From Desulfosediminicola ganghwensis (GTDB lineage: Bacteria > Desulfobacterota > Desulfobulbia > Desulfobulbales > Desulfocapsaceae): a stretch of 64,000 bases of DNA. The translations under genes and the position numbers were made by a program. The stretch is from contig NZ_CP050699.1 of NCBI RefSeq assembly GCF_005116675.2, positions 4,583,001-4,647,000 on the forward strand. Reading direction: 5' to 3'. The notes beneath the pieces were generated by a model. It saw only the letters and a program-made list of their open reading frames with translations, ran no database searches and was not told the DNA's origin. Below are positions 1-6,681 of the stretch, one piece after another (positions within the stretch are counted from its first letter, which is position 1; every line of letters begins with the position of its first letter).

Positions 1-64
1 GTGGATCAGGGGTTGGCATGGTTCATGTACCGATATATTCGAAATCGCCTGAAAAGGGAATATT

Positions 65-475
65 GAACTGCAACTGCAACTGCAGGTTGGACGTGGGATG
101 TTGGACGTTGGACGTAACTGCAACGGCAACGGCGAAAGAAACAGTGAGGGGTAAGGTGCTAGGTGGGAGGAGGGACGGCAACTGCAACAGCGAAAAAACG
201 GGTTGGACGGGGGATGTAACTGCAAATGCGACTGCCAAGACAGGTAGGAGGGAGGTGAGAGGGGTTAGGAGGGACGGCAACTGCTGAACTGCAACTGCAT
301 GTTGGACGATAGACGTAGGACGGGGGGACTGCGTTAACGACGACGGAAAAGGCGGGTGGCAAATAACGGCAGGTTGGACGTAGGACGTGGGACGTGGGAC
401 GAAAAAGCCACAGCAACGGTAACTGCGGCAATAGATAGGTGGGAAGGGGAATGGGACTGCTACTGCAGTTACTGG
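65..475. repeat. Mosaic of degenerate heptamers and hexamers (copy R1)
   Basis: This 400-base noncoding stretch is built from short degenerate words. Heptamers GTTGGAC, GTGGGAT, GTAGGAC and GTGGGAC run head to tail (for example four in a row at 373-400), alternating with AACTGC/AACGGC hexamer runs and the phrase ggaggGACGGCAACTGC. Apparent ORFs on both strands are low-complexity (Asn-Cys-Asn-Cys, or Pro/Thr/Val runs), lack ribosome binding sites and are not credible genes. The same mosaic recurs at four other places in the window. Its origin and function are unknown. It forms the left border of the lasso locus. Confidence 0.85.
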
Positions 476-547
476 GGCTTGAAACATAGTAAAAAATTAT
501 GGAAGATCAGTATCGTTCACTTATTGGTGGCTATATAAACACTTCAA

Positions 548-576
548 TTGACTGTTTTCAGTCGATTCGTTATCCT
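548..576 (+). promoter_or_regulatory. Sigma70-type promoter of the lasso operon with an operator-like dyad
   Basis: TTGACT (548-553), a 17-base spacer and TATCCT (571-576) match a housekeeping promoter at 5/6 and 4/6 positions. A perfect dyad GACTG-tttt-CAGTC (550-563) covers the -35 element and part of the spacer, where a repressor could bind. An AAGGAG at about 587 has no start codon at a usable distance. The first gene begins at 653. This is a prediction from sequence alone. Confidence 0.5.
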
Positions 577-652
577 CTTTTCGGTAAAGGAGTAATACTA
601 TCTCTTTTGGCCAACATTTTTTGTTAAAATTTAGTTTTTTGAATTGGATAAA

Positions 653-943
653 ATGATTTCTTTTGACCAACATGTTGAGATATCTCAAGAAGTACTGTCG
701 CAGGAGGTTGATGGCGAAACCGTTATTCTCGATATGCGCAGTGAAAATTACTTTGGTCTCGATGAAATAGGTACCGATATTTGGCGTCTGCTGAAAGAGC
801 AGAAAACGCTGCAGGAAGTCTTCGATATTCTCTTAGACGAGTATGAGGTAGAAGAACAGGTGCTACGCCAGCATTTGGAGGATCATATTTCAGAACTCTG
901 TAAAGCTGAACTCATATCCCTGAAACCTGTGGATCAGCGTTGA
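653..943 (+). CDS. PqqD-like RiPP recognition element protein (lasso B1)
   Basis: Small acidic protein of 96 residues of the PqqD family, the free-standing RiPP recognition element that binds the leader of a precursor and presents it to the maturation enzymes. The family pattern is visible: an N-terminal beta region with VILDMRSENYFGLDEIGTDI, then a helical region ending in a Leu/Glu-rich helix. It opens a tightly packed operon with the McjB-like protease, kinase and cyclase. ATG at 653 is preferred over an in-frame TTG at 644; neither has a strong ribosome binding site. In lasso systems this protein (B1) recognises a Y/W-x2-P-x-L leader motif, which is present in the convergent precursor at 4210-4407. 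Confidence 0.85.
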   Translation: MISFDQHVEISQEVLSQEVDGETVILDMRSENYFGLDEIGTDIWRLLKEQKTLQEVFDILLDEYEVEEQVLRQHLEDHISELCKAELISLKPVDQR

Positions 944-968
944 CCTGGGTTGTGGTTAAGGGTTTGTG

Positions 969-1427
969 ATGTTTGGCCGAATCAAAAGATTTGCAGAACT
1001 CGACAGAGGAGACAGGAAACTCTTTCTGGAAGCATACCTTATACTCGGGATCATGCGCACAGCGATTCTGATCCTGCCATTCAAACGAATTACCCGTTCC
1101 CTTATCCATAGAAAAAACCTGATGAATGTCTCTTGCCTAGCTGCAGGAGACAGCCCACAGGCTCTTTCCGTCGGCATGGCTGTCAGAAGAGCGGCAAATT
1201 ACACTCCCTGGCAGAGTGCCTGCCTGGCCCAGTCATTAACGGTCTGGCGGATGCTTCAAAGGCGAAATATTCCCGGTATCTTTTTCCTCGGTGTAGCAAG
1301 GGATACGGTAAACAAGGGACAGCTGCGAGCCCACTCCTGGTCACGACATGGAGATGCTATTCTTACTGGCAAGACAGGTCATGAAGATTTCACGGTTGTC
1401 TCCGCCTATTCATGGGGAGATATATGA
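969..1427 (+). CDS. Lasso peptide leader protease (B2, McjB C-terminal type)
   Basis: Transglutaminase-like cysteine protease of 152 residues, matching the stand-alone McjB C-terminal domain that cuts the lasso leader before cyclisation. Cys in WQSACLAQSL (about residue 85) and His in the LRAHSWSRHGD stretch (about residue 122) fit the Cys-His part of the triad, with a nearby Asp as likely third member. ATG at 969 is chosen because AAGGG lies six bases upstream; a GTG at 966 is also in frame. The last four bases overlap the start of the kinase gene (ATGA), indicating translational coupling. The split B1/B2 arrangement, rather than a fused McjB, is common outside the enterobacterial microcin J25 type. 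Confidence 0.85.
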   Translation: MFGRIKRFAELDRGDRKLFLEAYLILGIMRTAILILPFKRITRSLIHRKNLMNVSCLAAGDSPQALSVGMAVRRAANYTPWQSACLAQSLTVWRMLQRRNIPGIFFLGVARDTVNKGQLRAHSWSRHGDAILTGKTGHEDFTVVSAYSWGDI

Positions 1428-2308
1428 TTGTTTACGGCACGAAGGTGGAATGCGACCTCCCCTTCCCTCTGCAACTTCCCCAGGAGTCCTTTCACCGCTA
1501 TTCATGTAACCTCCTGGCAGGCCCTCCCGACCATCTCAAGAAGCTGATCACCTGCGGTTTCCCCTTCTACCAGGCACATGGGCGTCATGTCTATCTTTAT
1601 TCCGATCGGATCTTCGACAGGAGCGAAGGCGGTCAACCCTGGTGCTATGAGGTGAAAGATGTGGTGCGCTTTTACTGGCTCGGAGGAGAGAGGACTATTT
1701 ACTACCGGCTGGATAAAGCAGGCGATGCCCGGCTGCTCAGCTTCTGGTTTATCCATCTCGTCCTCCCCCTCTATTTCACCCTGGAGGGTATGTACGACTT
1801 TCTCCATGCCGGAGCGGTGGAGGTGGAGGGCAGGCCCCTTCTTTTTATCGCTCCCTCCATGGGGGGCAAGTCAACAATGACCGATAACTTTATCCGCCAG
1901 GGGCACTCCCTTATTACCGATGACAAGCTGGCCACATATATCGACAATAACAGGTTTATGGCGGTTACCTCACACCCCTACCATCGCCCCTACCGAAAGT
2001 TTGAGGAGTTGGGCTACAGAGTCGAGAACTTCAGCACGGAAAGTAAACCCATTCAGGGTATTTATATCCTGGCCGGGTGCGGCCCTGACGAGGACATTTT
2101 GATTGAGGAGGTTAAAGGATATAAGAAGTTCGACACCCTGCTGCCCAATTATCTTTATATGTTTTCTTACCTCAGGGCAAAGCGGCTCGCCTATCTAACC
2201 TCTATGCTGAACTCAATCAGGGTCTTTCGGGTGCGGGTGCCGTGGGATAAAGACAGGCTGGCTGAGGTACACGCCGCAATCACTGAGCACAGTAAGGTTA
2301 CGCAATGA
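1424..2308 (+). CDS. HprK-like kinase of the lasso locus
   Basis: Protein of 294 residues resembling the C-terminal kinase domain of HPr kinase/phosphorylase. The conserved His region (LHAGAVEV, about residues 127-134), P-loop APSMGGKST (143-151) and a following DD pair (166-167) are in the usual order. HprK homologues in paeninodin-type lasso clusters phosphorylate the C-terminal Ser of the precursor, and the precursor here ends in Ser. GGGGAG just upstream supports ATG 1424 over ATG 1412, and this start overlaps the protease stop as ATGA. The gene in turn overlaps the cyclase by four bases. Kinase identity is well supported; the substrate is inferred from context. Confidence 0.8.
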   Translation: MIVYGTKVECDLPFPLQLPQESFHRYSCNLLAGPPDHLKKLITCGFPFYQAHGRHVYLYSDRIFDRSEGGQPWCYEVKDVVRFYWLGGERTIYYRLDKAGDARLLSFWFIHLVLPLYFTLEGMYDFLHAGAVEVEGRPLLFIAPSMGGKSTMTDNFIRQGHSLITDDKLATYIDNNRFMAVTSHPYHRPYRKFEELGYRVENFSTESKPIQGIYILAGCGPDEDILIEEVKGYKKFDTLLPNYLYMFSYLRAKRLAYLTSMLNSIRVFRVRVPWDKDRLAEVHAAITEHSKVTQ

Positions 2309-4194
2309 GCGGAATCTTTGCCACCTGCAACCGGAACGGTCAACCGATAATTGAAGCGAAACTTGATGGTGTGCTTAGCGAATTATCCCGCTGGCAGCCG
2401 GACGACAAAGGTGTATGGTGCAACGGATCTGCAGCCCTGGCCCATGCAATGCTCTGGAACACTCCCGAATCAAAACTTGAGCGACTGCCCGATACACTGG
2501 GGCAACTTGTCATCACCATGGATGCACGGTTGGATAACCGGCAGGAGCTGGCCGACCTGCTCAACATAAAGGCTCACCCGCTGTCCCAGGTAACTGATTC
2601 CAGCCTTATTCTTGTTGCGTATGAGAGGTGGGGGGAGGATTGCCCGAAATATCTGCTGGGCGATTTTGCTTTTGTTATCTGGGACAGGAGCAAAGAGAAA
2701 ATCTTCTGCGCCAGAGACCATCTTGGTATGAAGCAAATTTATTACCACCTTACCGACAAGCTGTTCGTCTGCTCTAATGACCTTAAAACACTGGAACAAC
2801 ACCCTGACATACCAGGGGATATCTGTGATGAAGCCGTAGCCAATTATTTTGTACATTCGGAGTTGCGCCATCCGACACTGACCTTTTTCAAAAGAATAAC
2901 GAAACTGGAACCAGCCCATTTTCTCAGCGTAACCGCTGGCGAGATACGAACAAAACGTTACTGGCGTCCGGAAGACGCTCCGAGGGTGAAATTTGAGGAT
3001 GCTGAGACCTACGCCGGGAAGCTCCGGGAGTTGTTGCAACTTGCGGTGGAAGCGAGGCTGCGCAGCGACTACCCCATTACCTCCCATCTCAGCGGTGGTC
3101 TTGATTCCTCAACCATTGCTGTTATTGCCGCCCGCAAGCTGGGTGAAAGGGGTGAAAAACTGCTCGCCTTCAACTGGTTGCATGAACCAACCGAGGCAGA
3201 TGATCCGGACCATTACGAGTGGGCCAACAGCAGAACCATCGCTGAACAGGAGGGGATCATGCACTCTTATGTCTCTTTGAGTGCTGAAGATATTTTTCGC
3301 TTTTTGCGTACGGATTCAATCGCCGACGGCGACTCCGCCAGATTCTGGTACGAGTATCAAATACATACAGCTGCACAGGAAATTGGATCCCGCACTCTCC
3401 TTTCCGGCTGGGGGGGAGACGAGCTTGCCACCTATTACGGGGAAGCCTACTATTCAGACCTCCTTTGCCAGGGTAGAATTTTCACTCTCCTGAAAGAGGT
3501 GGGCCAGATAGCCGCCAAGCAGAAAGGGAACAGTGCTAGAAGATTGGCTGGCAACCTATATCATCTGGTCCTTTTACCTCTTACTCCGCGGAGCCTGTAC
3601 CGATTTATGCCTAGAAATCAATGTCCAGGAAAGCCTTCCTTTCCCTTTGTAAACAAGGATTTTCTACCACTGGTCATAAGGGAAGCAAAGAAAGAAGCCG
3701 TACTGACCATGCAGCCGCAACCAACAATCCGAAGGCACATGCTGGCCAACCTCAAGAACGGCCACATCCAGAGCCGGGTCGAGTCGTGGCATGCCGCTGC
3801 CTTAAAGAATCGGCTAGAGTATAGTTATCCCCTATTGGACAAGAGGATTGTCGAATTCATCCTCGGCGTTCCGGGCCAATATTTTGTCGATGACTATCGC
3901 ACAAGGTATCTCTTTCGCCAGGCCGCCAAAGGGTTGATGCCCGACTCCATTTTATGGAATAATTCAAAACGAGAGAAAAACAGAGTCGATCGGCTACTGA
4001 CCCTTATGTACAACGCCTGTCAAATGGAGGCGTATACCGAAAAACTTAATAACCGCGCTTCCAGATATGTGAACAAGAAAAAACTGCTGGAGATCTTGGA
4101 GAATGAAAAGGCCCATTCTTCAAAAAAAGAAATCATAGAGAATAGCATCGCCATGGCGACAGCATTCTCAGTGATGTCCTCTTTTGATAATTGA
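2305..4194 (+). CDS. Asparagine synthetase-like lasso cyclase (C protein)
   Basis: 629-residue asparagine synthetase B homologue. An N-terminal glutaminase-like domain (1 to about 190) begins MSGIF, so the catalytic Cys2 of true glutamine-using enzymes is Ser. The C-terminal synthetase domain has the ATP PP-loop SGGLDSS (263-269). Loss of Cys2 fits lasso cyclases, which activate an Asp/Glu side chain with ATP and let the peptide N-terminus attack it to form the macrolactam. The gene overlaps the kinase gene by four bases and closes the operon. Its stop lies 15 bases from the stop of the convergent precursor gene. A free-standing amino-acid amidotransferase is possible but less likely given B1, B2 and precursor alongside. 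Confidence 0.85.
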   Translation: MSGIFATCNRNGQPIIEAKLDGVLSELSRWQPDDKGVWCNGSAALAHAMLWNTPESKLERLPDTLGQLVITMDARLDNRQELADLLNIKAHPLSQVTDSSLILVAYERWGEDCPKYLLGDFAFVIWDRSKEKIFCARDHLGMKQIYYHLTDKLFVCSNDLKTLEQHPDIPGDICDEAVANYFVHSELRHPTLTFFKRITKLEPAHFLSVTAGEIRTKRYWRPEDAPRVKFEDAETYAGKLRELLQLAVEARLRSDYPITSHLSGGLDSSTIAVIAARKLGERGEKLLAFNWLHEPTEADDPDHYEWANSRTIAEQEGIMHSYVSLSAEDIFRFLRTDSIADGDSARFWYEYQIHTAAQEIGSRTLLSGWGGDELATYYGEAYYSDLLCQGRIFTLLKEVGQIAAKQKGNSARRLAGNLYHLVLLPLTPRSLYRFMPRNQCPGKPSFPFVNKDFLPLVIREAKKEAVLTMQPQPTIRRHMLANLKNGHIQSRVESWHAAALKNRLEYSYPLLDKRIVEFILGVPGQYFVDDYRTRYLFRQAAKGLMPDSILWNNSKREKNRVDRLLTLMYNACQMEAYTEKLNNRASRYVNKKKLLEILENEKAHSSKKEIIENSIAMATAFSVMSSFDN

Positions 4195-4209
4195 AAAGTT
4201 CAGAAGTGA

Positions 4210-4407
4210 CTAACTGGCGAGACCATTTGGTATTTTACCGTCTTTATTTCTGTCCATGCCTTCAGAGGGGCTATCATAATTTCCGCTCATTGTTTCCCGC
4301 AAGTTGAGCCGGGTTAGTTCAGGCCGTTTCCACTCTTTTTTTTCGCCTTCTCGGCGGGATAAAACAGCCGATGACCTTGCCGCACTGGTAGTATGAGAAT
4401 TTTTCAT
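4210..4407 (-). CDS. Lasso peptide precursor with C-terminal serine
   Basis: 65-residue peptide read against the maturation operon. ATG at 4407 is preceded by AAGAGGTGG, a strong ribosome binding site. The leader has W26-x2-P29-x-L31 and Thr39, matching the Y-x2-P-x-L...T-x signature recognised by lasso B1/B2 proteins. With Thr at -2, the core starts at Ser41 (SGNYDSPSEG...), giving a nine-residue ring closed on Glu49; alternatively Gly42 pairs with the same Glu in an eight-residue ring. The tail contains DRNKDGKI (52-59), an EF-hand-like DxNxDGxI pattern, and ends in Ser65, a plausible target of the kinase. No second precursor was found nearby. No transporter gene is in the locus, so export is unexplained. 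Confidence 0.72.
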   Translation of the reverse strand: MKNSHTTSAARSSAVLSRREGEKKEWKRPELTRLNLRETMSGNYDSPSEGMDRNKDGKIPNGLAS

Positions 4408-4508
4408 TTTCCACCTCTTATACCGACCTGACGAATATTTGATCAGATTGCTTCTGATATTTTTATTGTTTCAATTTTGGCAGGGCAACATTACGATTTC
4501 AAGCATAC

Positions 4509-4523
4509 GCAAGCATAACGCCA
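4509..4523 (-). promoter_or_regulatory. Candidate sigma54 promoter of the lasso precursor
   Basis: Read on the minus strand, TGGC at 4523-4520 and TTGC at 4512-4509 have the exact -24/-12 spacing (ten bases between GG and GC) of the sigma54 consensus. Transcription would start near 4497, leaving a leader of about 90 bases before the precursor start. The rest of 4408-4770 is AT-rich and shows no gene. The match is short, so it could occur by chance. Confidence 0.35.
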
Positions 4524-4770
4524 ATTTACCCTATTCATATCATATAATTACCCGATATACCGACAAACCATATCATGGCAGATACTGGATGTGAATAGGT
4601 ATAAATACTGAATAATGAGATTAATTCTCATATTCTGCCGGAAAACCAACAATAATTATCATTTTTTTTAATGCAACATAACCTCCTTTCCGGATGGGTT
4701 GCAGCAGTGAAGTTAGAGCTAAACACTCTTTACGAGCCAGCGAGGAACTTGGTAAAGATTTAGTTGGAAA

Positions 4771-4922
4771 AAACTGCAACTGAAACTGAAACTGCAACTG
4801 CAGGTTGGACGTTGGAAGTTGGACGTGGGACGTGGGACGTGGGACGTGGGACGGGAAAGCAACTGCGGAACTGCAACGGCAACTACGGGTGGGACGAGGG
4901 GGGTGGGACAGGACTGCTGGTT
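4771..4922. repeat. Mosaic repeat copy R2 between the two RiPP loci
   Basis: AACTGC/AAACTG hexamers are followed by seven consecutive heptamers (4804-4852): GTTGGAC, GTTGGAA, GTTGGAC, then GTGGGAC four times. More AACTGC/AACGGC words and G-rich variants follow. Orientation matches R1. It separates the lasso precursor from the last gene of the radical SAM locus. ORFs across it are low-complexity and rejected. Confidence 0.85.
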
Positions 4923-4937
4923 GATTTGTGTGGCACG

Positions 4938-5372
4938 TCAAGCGTTCATAAACCCTGTTTTCAACTTCAAACGTACTATTACGTAGCGTAGCATAACCGA
5001 TAACTGGGCTAAGGATGATACTGGTGGCAGCTGCACCCACTCGCCATCTGCATTATAGGCTTCTACCCTGGCCTTTACTGAGCGAGTCGGCACAGGAGCA
5101 TCCGGCACAGCTACATTATCTCCCCAGGTCTGTACAAAGCCGGTGCCTTTCCGCCTGAATTTCCGGAAAACGCGGTGCATCACTGTTCTTGTGCTGTCGG
5201 CCTCATACACCACGATATCGCCCACCCGTATCTGCTGGATATCTATCGGCTCGAGCTTCACCACCGCATCGCGGGGAATGGTCGGTTGCATACTGCCGCC
5301 ATTGCTCTTGACAATAATGGCGGTACGCAATGAAAAGATATCCTCTATGAGGTGAACAAATTCCTTACTCAT
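4938..5372 (-). CDS. S26-family (SipW-like) signal peptidase in the radical SAM RiPP locus
   Basis: 144-residue serine peptidase of the signal peptidase I superfamily. SNGGSMQPTI places the nucleophile at Ser27. VMHRVFR places a His (66) where bacterial leader peptidases have Lys, as in SipW/eukaryotic-type enzymes. TWGDN (83-86) matches the conserved Gly-Asp-Asn box. The start ATG at 5372 overlaps the kinase stop by eight bases, so the two are coupled. No clear N-terminal membrane anchor is visible; a hydrophobic stretch lies near the C-terminus. In this context it may remove the leader of the precursor at 6485-6652, but that is inference. Confidence 0.75.
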   Translation of the reverse strand: MSKEFVHLIEDIFSLRTAIIVKSNGGSMQPTIPRDAVVKLEPIDIQQIRVGDIVVYEADSTRTVMHRVFRKFRRKGTGFVQTWGDNVAVPDAPVPTRSVKARVEAYNADGEWVQLPPVSSLAQLSVMLRYVIVRLKLKTGFMNA

Positions 5373-6252
5373 GTGCGTTGAATATATTGCGTTGTAAATG
5401 GTGAATGGCTGAAATATCCGGTAGGAAACCATACGAATATACCGGGGTAGCCTGCACAGCATCCTCAACATGGCCCATTGCCTTATATATCGTGCCTGGC
5501 AGCCAATTGAACGTTCTGGTATTTTGCAATACTGCAAAGACCGCTGTCTGAATCGACAGTCGGTCCAGTGTATTTTGCGGTGCATGGTGTAACAGCAATA
5601 TTGCATCTAACAGGCGCGGGCCAGTCGCTGTGGTGACGGGCTTATCTGGTAAAAGCGATCTATCGCTATACCAGGGGCCACCATATACCCTGGGTTTACC
5701 GGGTCCACCACTCAAAAAAGGGTTCTCGTCAGTGAGGCAGGTGCCCCCTGCGGCGACAGCCATGCGACTCAGGGTCGTTTTGCCCACACCAGAATCCCCC
5801 AGCAGCAGGAGGTGTTTGCCGTCCAGCTCAATTAAAGCGCCATGGAGCAGCACGCCTTTGCCGTGAACCGAGAAATACCCCCATAGTGCCAGCAAGGGCC
5901 AACCGCAATTTTTGAGATATGGAACCTTCGGGTTCAAATAGTCTGGTGATAAACACCAGATGCGACAGTTCGTGAACTGTTTTCTGCCGATAAAGACCTC
6001 TCTTTTCCTTCGAAATATCGACGTTTTTTCTCGTAAAAAGAATGAGGTCTGTACAGTTTCCCCGGATCGGAACAGGATAGTATCAGAGTCAAAAGGCGTC
6101 TTTCCATGAGAACATCTCAAACGGATATCGACTTCAGCATCCCCAGGACGGGATTGAAAGTCACGATAATCCCGCCCCAGCCCATAGCCTTCCTCCAGCT
6201 CAACCCGTATTACAGTGTCAGCTACCTGAATCGTTTTCTGATATGTCCCCAT
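5365..6252 (-). CDS. HprK-like kinase of the radical SAM RiPP locus
   Basis: 295-residue protein with the HprK kinase core: VLLHGALIELDG (135-146, conserved His), P-loop GDSGVGKTT (152-160) and TDEN (174-177). The first 130 residues form a domain of unknown role without the HPr-kinase N-terminal signature. It overlaps the S26 peptidase gene and lies 232 bases downstream of the precursor, with a strong dyad between them. It is similar in plan, though not closely in sequence, to the kinase in the lasso locus. HprK-like proteins with PqqD and SPASM enzymes are known from SynChlorMet-type cassettes. The substrate is unknown; no clear ribosome binding site precedes ATG 6252. Confidence 0.75.
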   Translation of the reverse strand: MGTYQKTIQVADTVIRVELEEGYGLGRDYRDFQSRPGDAEVDIRLRCSHGKTPFDSDTILFRSGETVQTSFFLREKTSIFRRKREVFIGRKQFTNCRIWCLSPDYLNPKVPYLKNCGWPLLALWGYFSVHGKGVLLHGALIELDGKHLLLLGDSGVGKTTLSRMAVAAGGTCLTDENPFLSGGPGKPRVYGGPWYSDRSLLPDKPVTTATGPRLLDAILLLHHAPQNTLDRLSIQTAVFAVLQNTRTFNWLPGTIYKAMGHVEDAVQATPVYSYGFLPDISAIHHLQRNIFNAHE

Positions 6253-6378
6253 AGGTTTTTGATAGCGCTCTGATGCAATGAGTTTGAAATCATATTGAAG
6301 AAAAGGATGTTACTCACTTCCCTCTAGATCTTGTTTATGAGAGCAACAGATACATGAGTTATACTGGCTAACCAGAAT

Positions 6379-6475
6379 GCCTCATGAACACCGTCTAATA
6401 TTAACGACACTCCCCATTGAACATCCCAGGGATTCAATGGGGAACCAGGAGAGATCCGCAGTGGTCCCATGAGGC
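6379..6475 (-). promoter_or_regulatory. Nested dyad between RiPP precursor and downstream kinase
   Basis: An outer stem GCCTCATG (6379-6386) / CATGAGGC (6468-6475) encloses a perfect ten-base stem CCCCATTGAA (6412-6421) / TTCAATGGGG (6433-6442) with an eleven-base loop. No T-tract follows on the minus strand, so it is not a standard terminator. A structure here could stabilise the short precursor transcript or reduce read-through into the kinase gene, a common arrangement in peptide operons. The stems are seen directly; the role is inferred. Confidence 0.55.
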
Positions 6476-6484
6476 AGGGCCGGG

Positions 6485-6652
6485 CTAATTACATTTCTGA
6501 TTCTGCCCATCCAGGCAACCGGTCTCAAATGCAGCTTTACCGCCTGAAGCTGTATGGCATGAAGCCACCACGTCTTTATCAAATTCAAGACGCACGTCTT
6601 TTACTACCGGCTTTTCCCACTGTTTCTTCTCGTCATTTCTCTTTTCTTTCAT
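6485..6652 (-). CDS. Three-cysteine RiPP precursor peptide
   Basis: 55-residue peptide with a good ribosome binding site (GGGGAAG, then ATC before ATG 6652). The leader contains EKKQWEKPVV (8-17), nearly the same motif as EKKEWKRPEL in the lasso precursor, and is rich in charged residues. The likely core follows DVVASC and carries Cys32, Cys46 and Cys54, a Gly-Gly pair and a polar C-terminus ending QKCN. It sits 29 bases after the radical SAM gene and in the same direction. Small size, leader/core layout and neighbours mark it as the substrate of the radical SAM/SPASM enzyme. The type of bond (thioether, C-C link or epimer) cannot be told from sequence. Confidence 0.75.
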   Translation of the reverse strand: MKEKRNDEKKQWEKPVVKDVRLEFDKDVVASCHTASGGKAAFETGCLDGQNQKCN

Positions 6653-6681
6653 GATACTTCCCCTGTTCGTGTTGTTTTTGC

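Noticed and set aside
23-487. 154-residue minus-strand ORF and an overlapping 89-residue plus-strand ORF
   Set aside because: They run through the heptamer/hexamer mosaic, are low-complexity and have no ribosome binding site.
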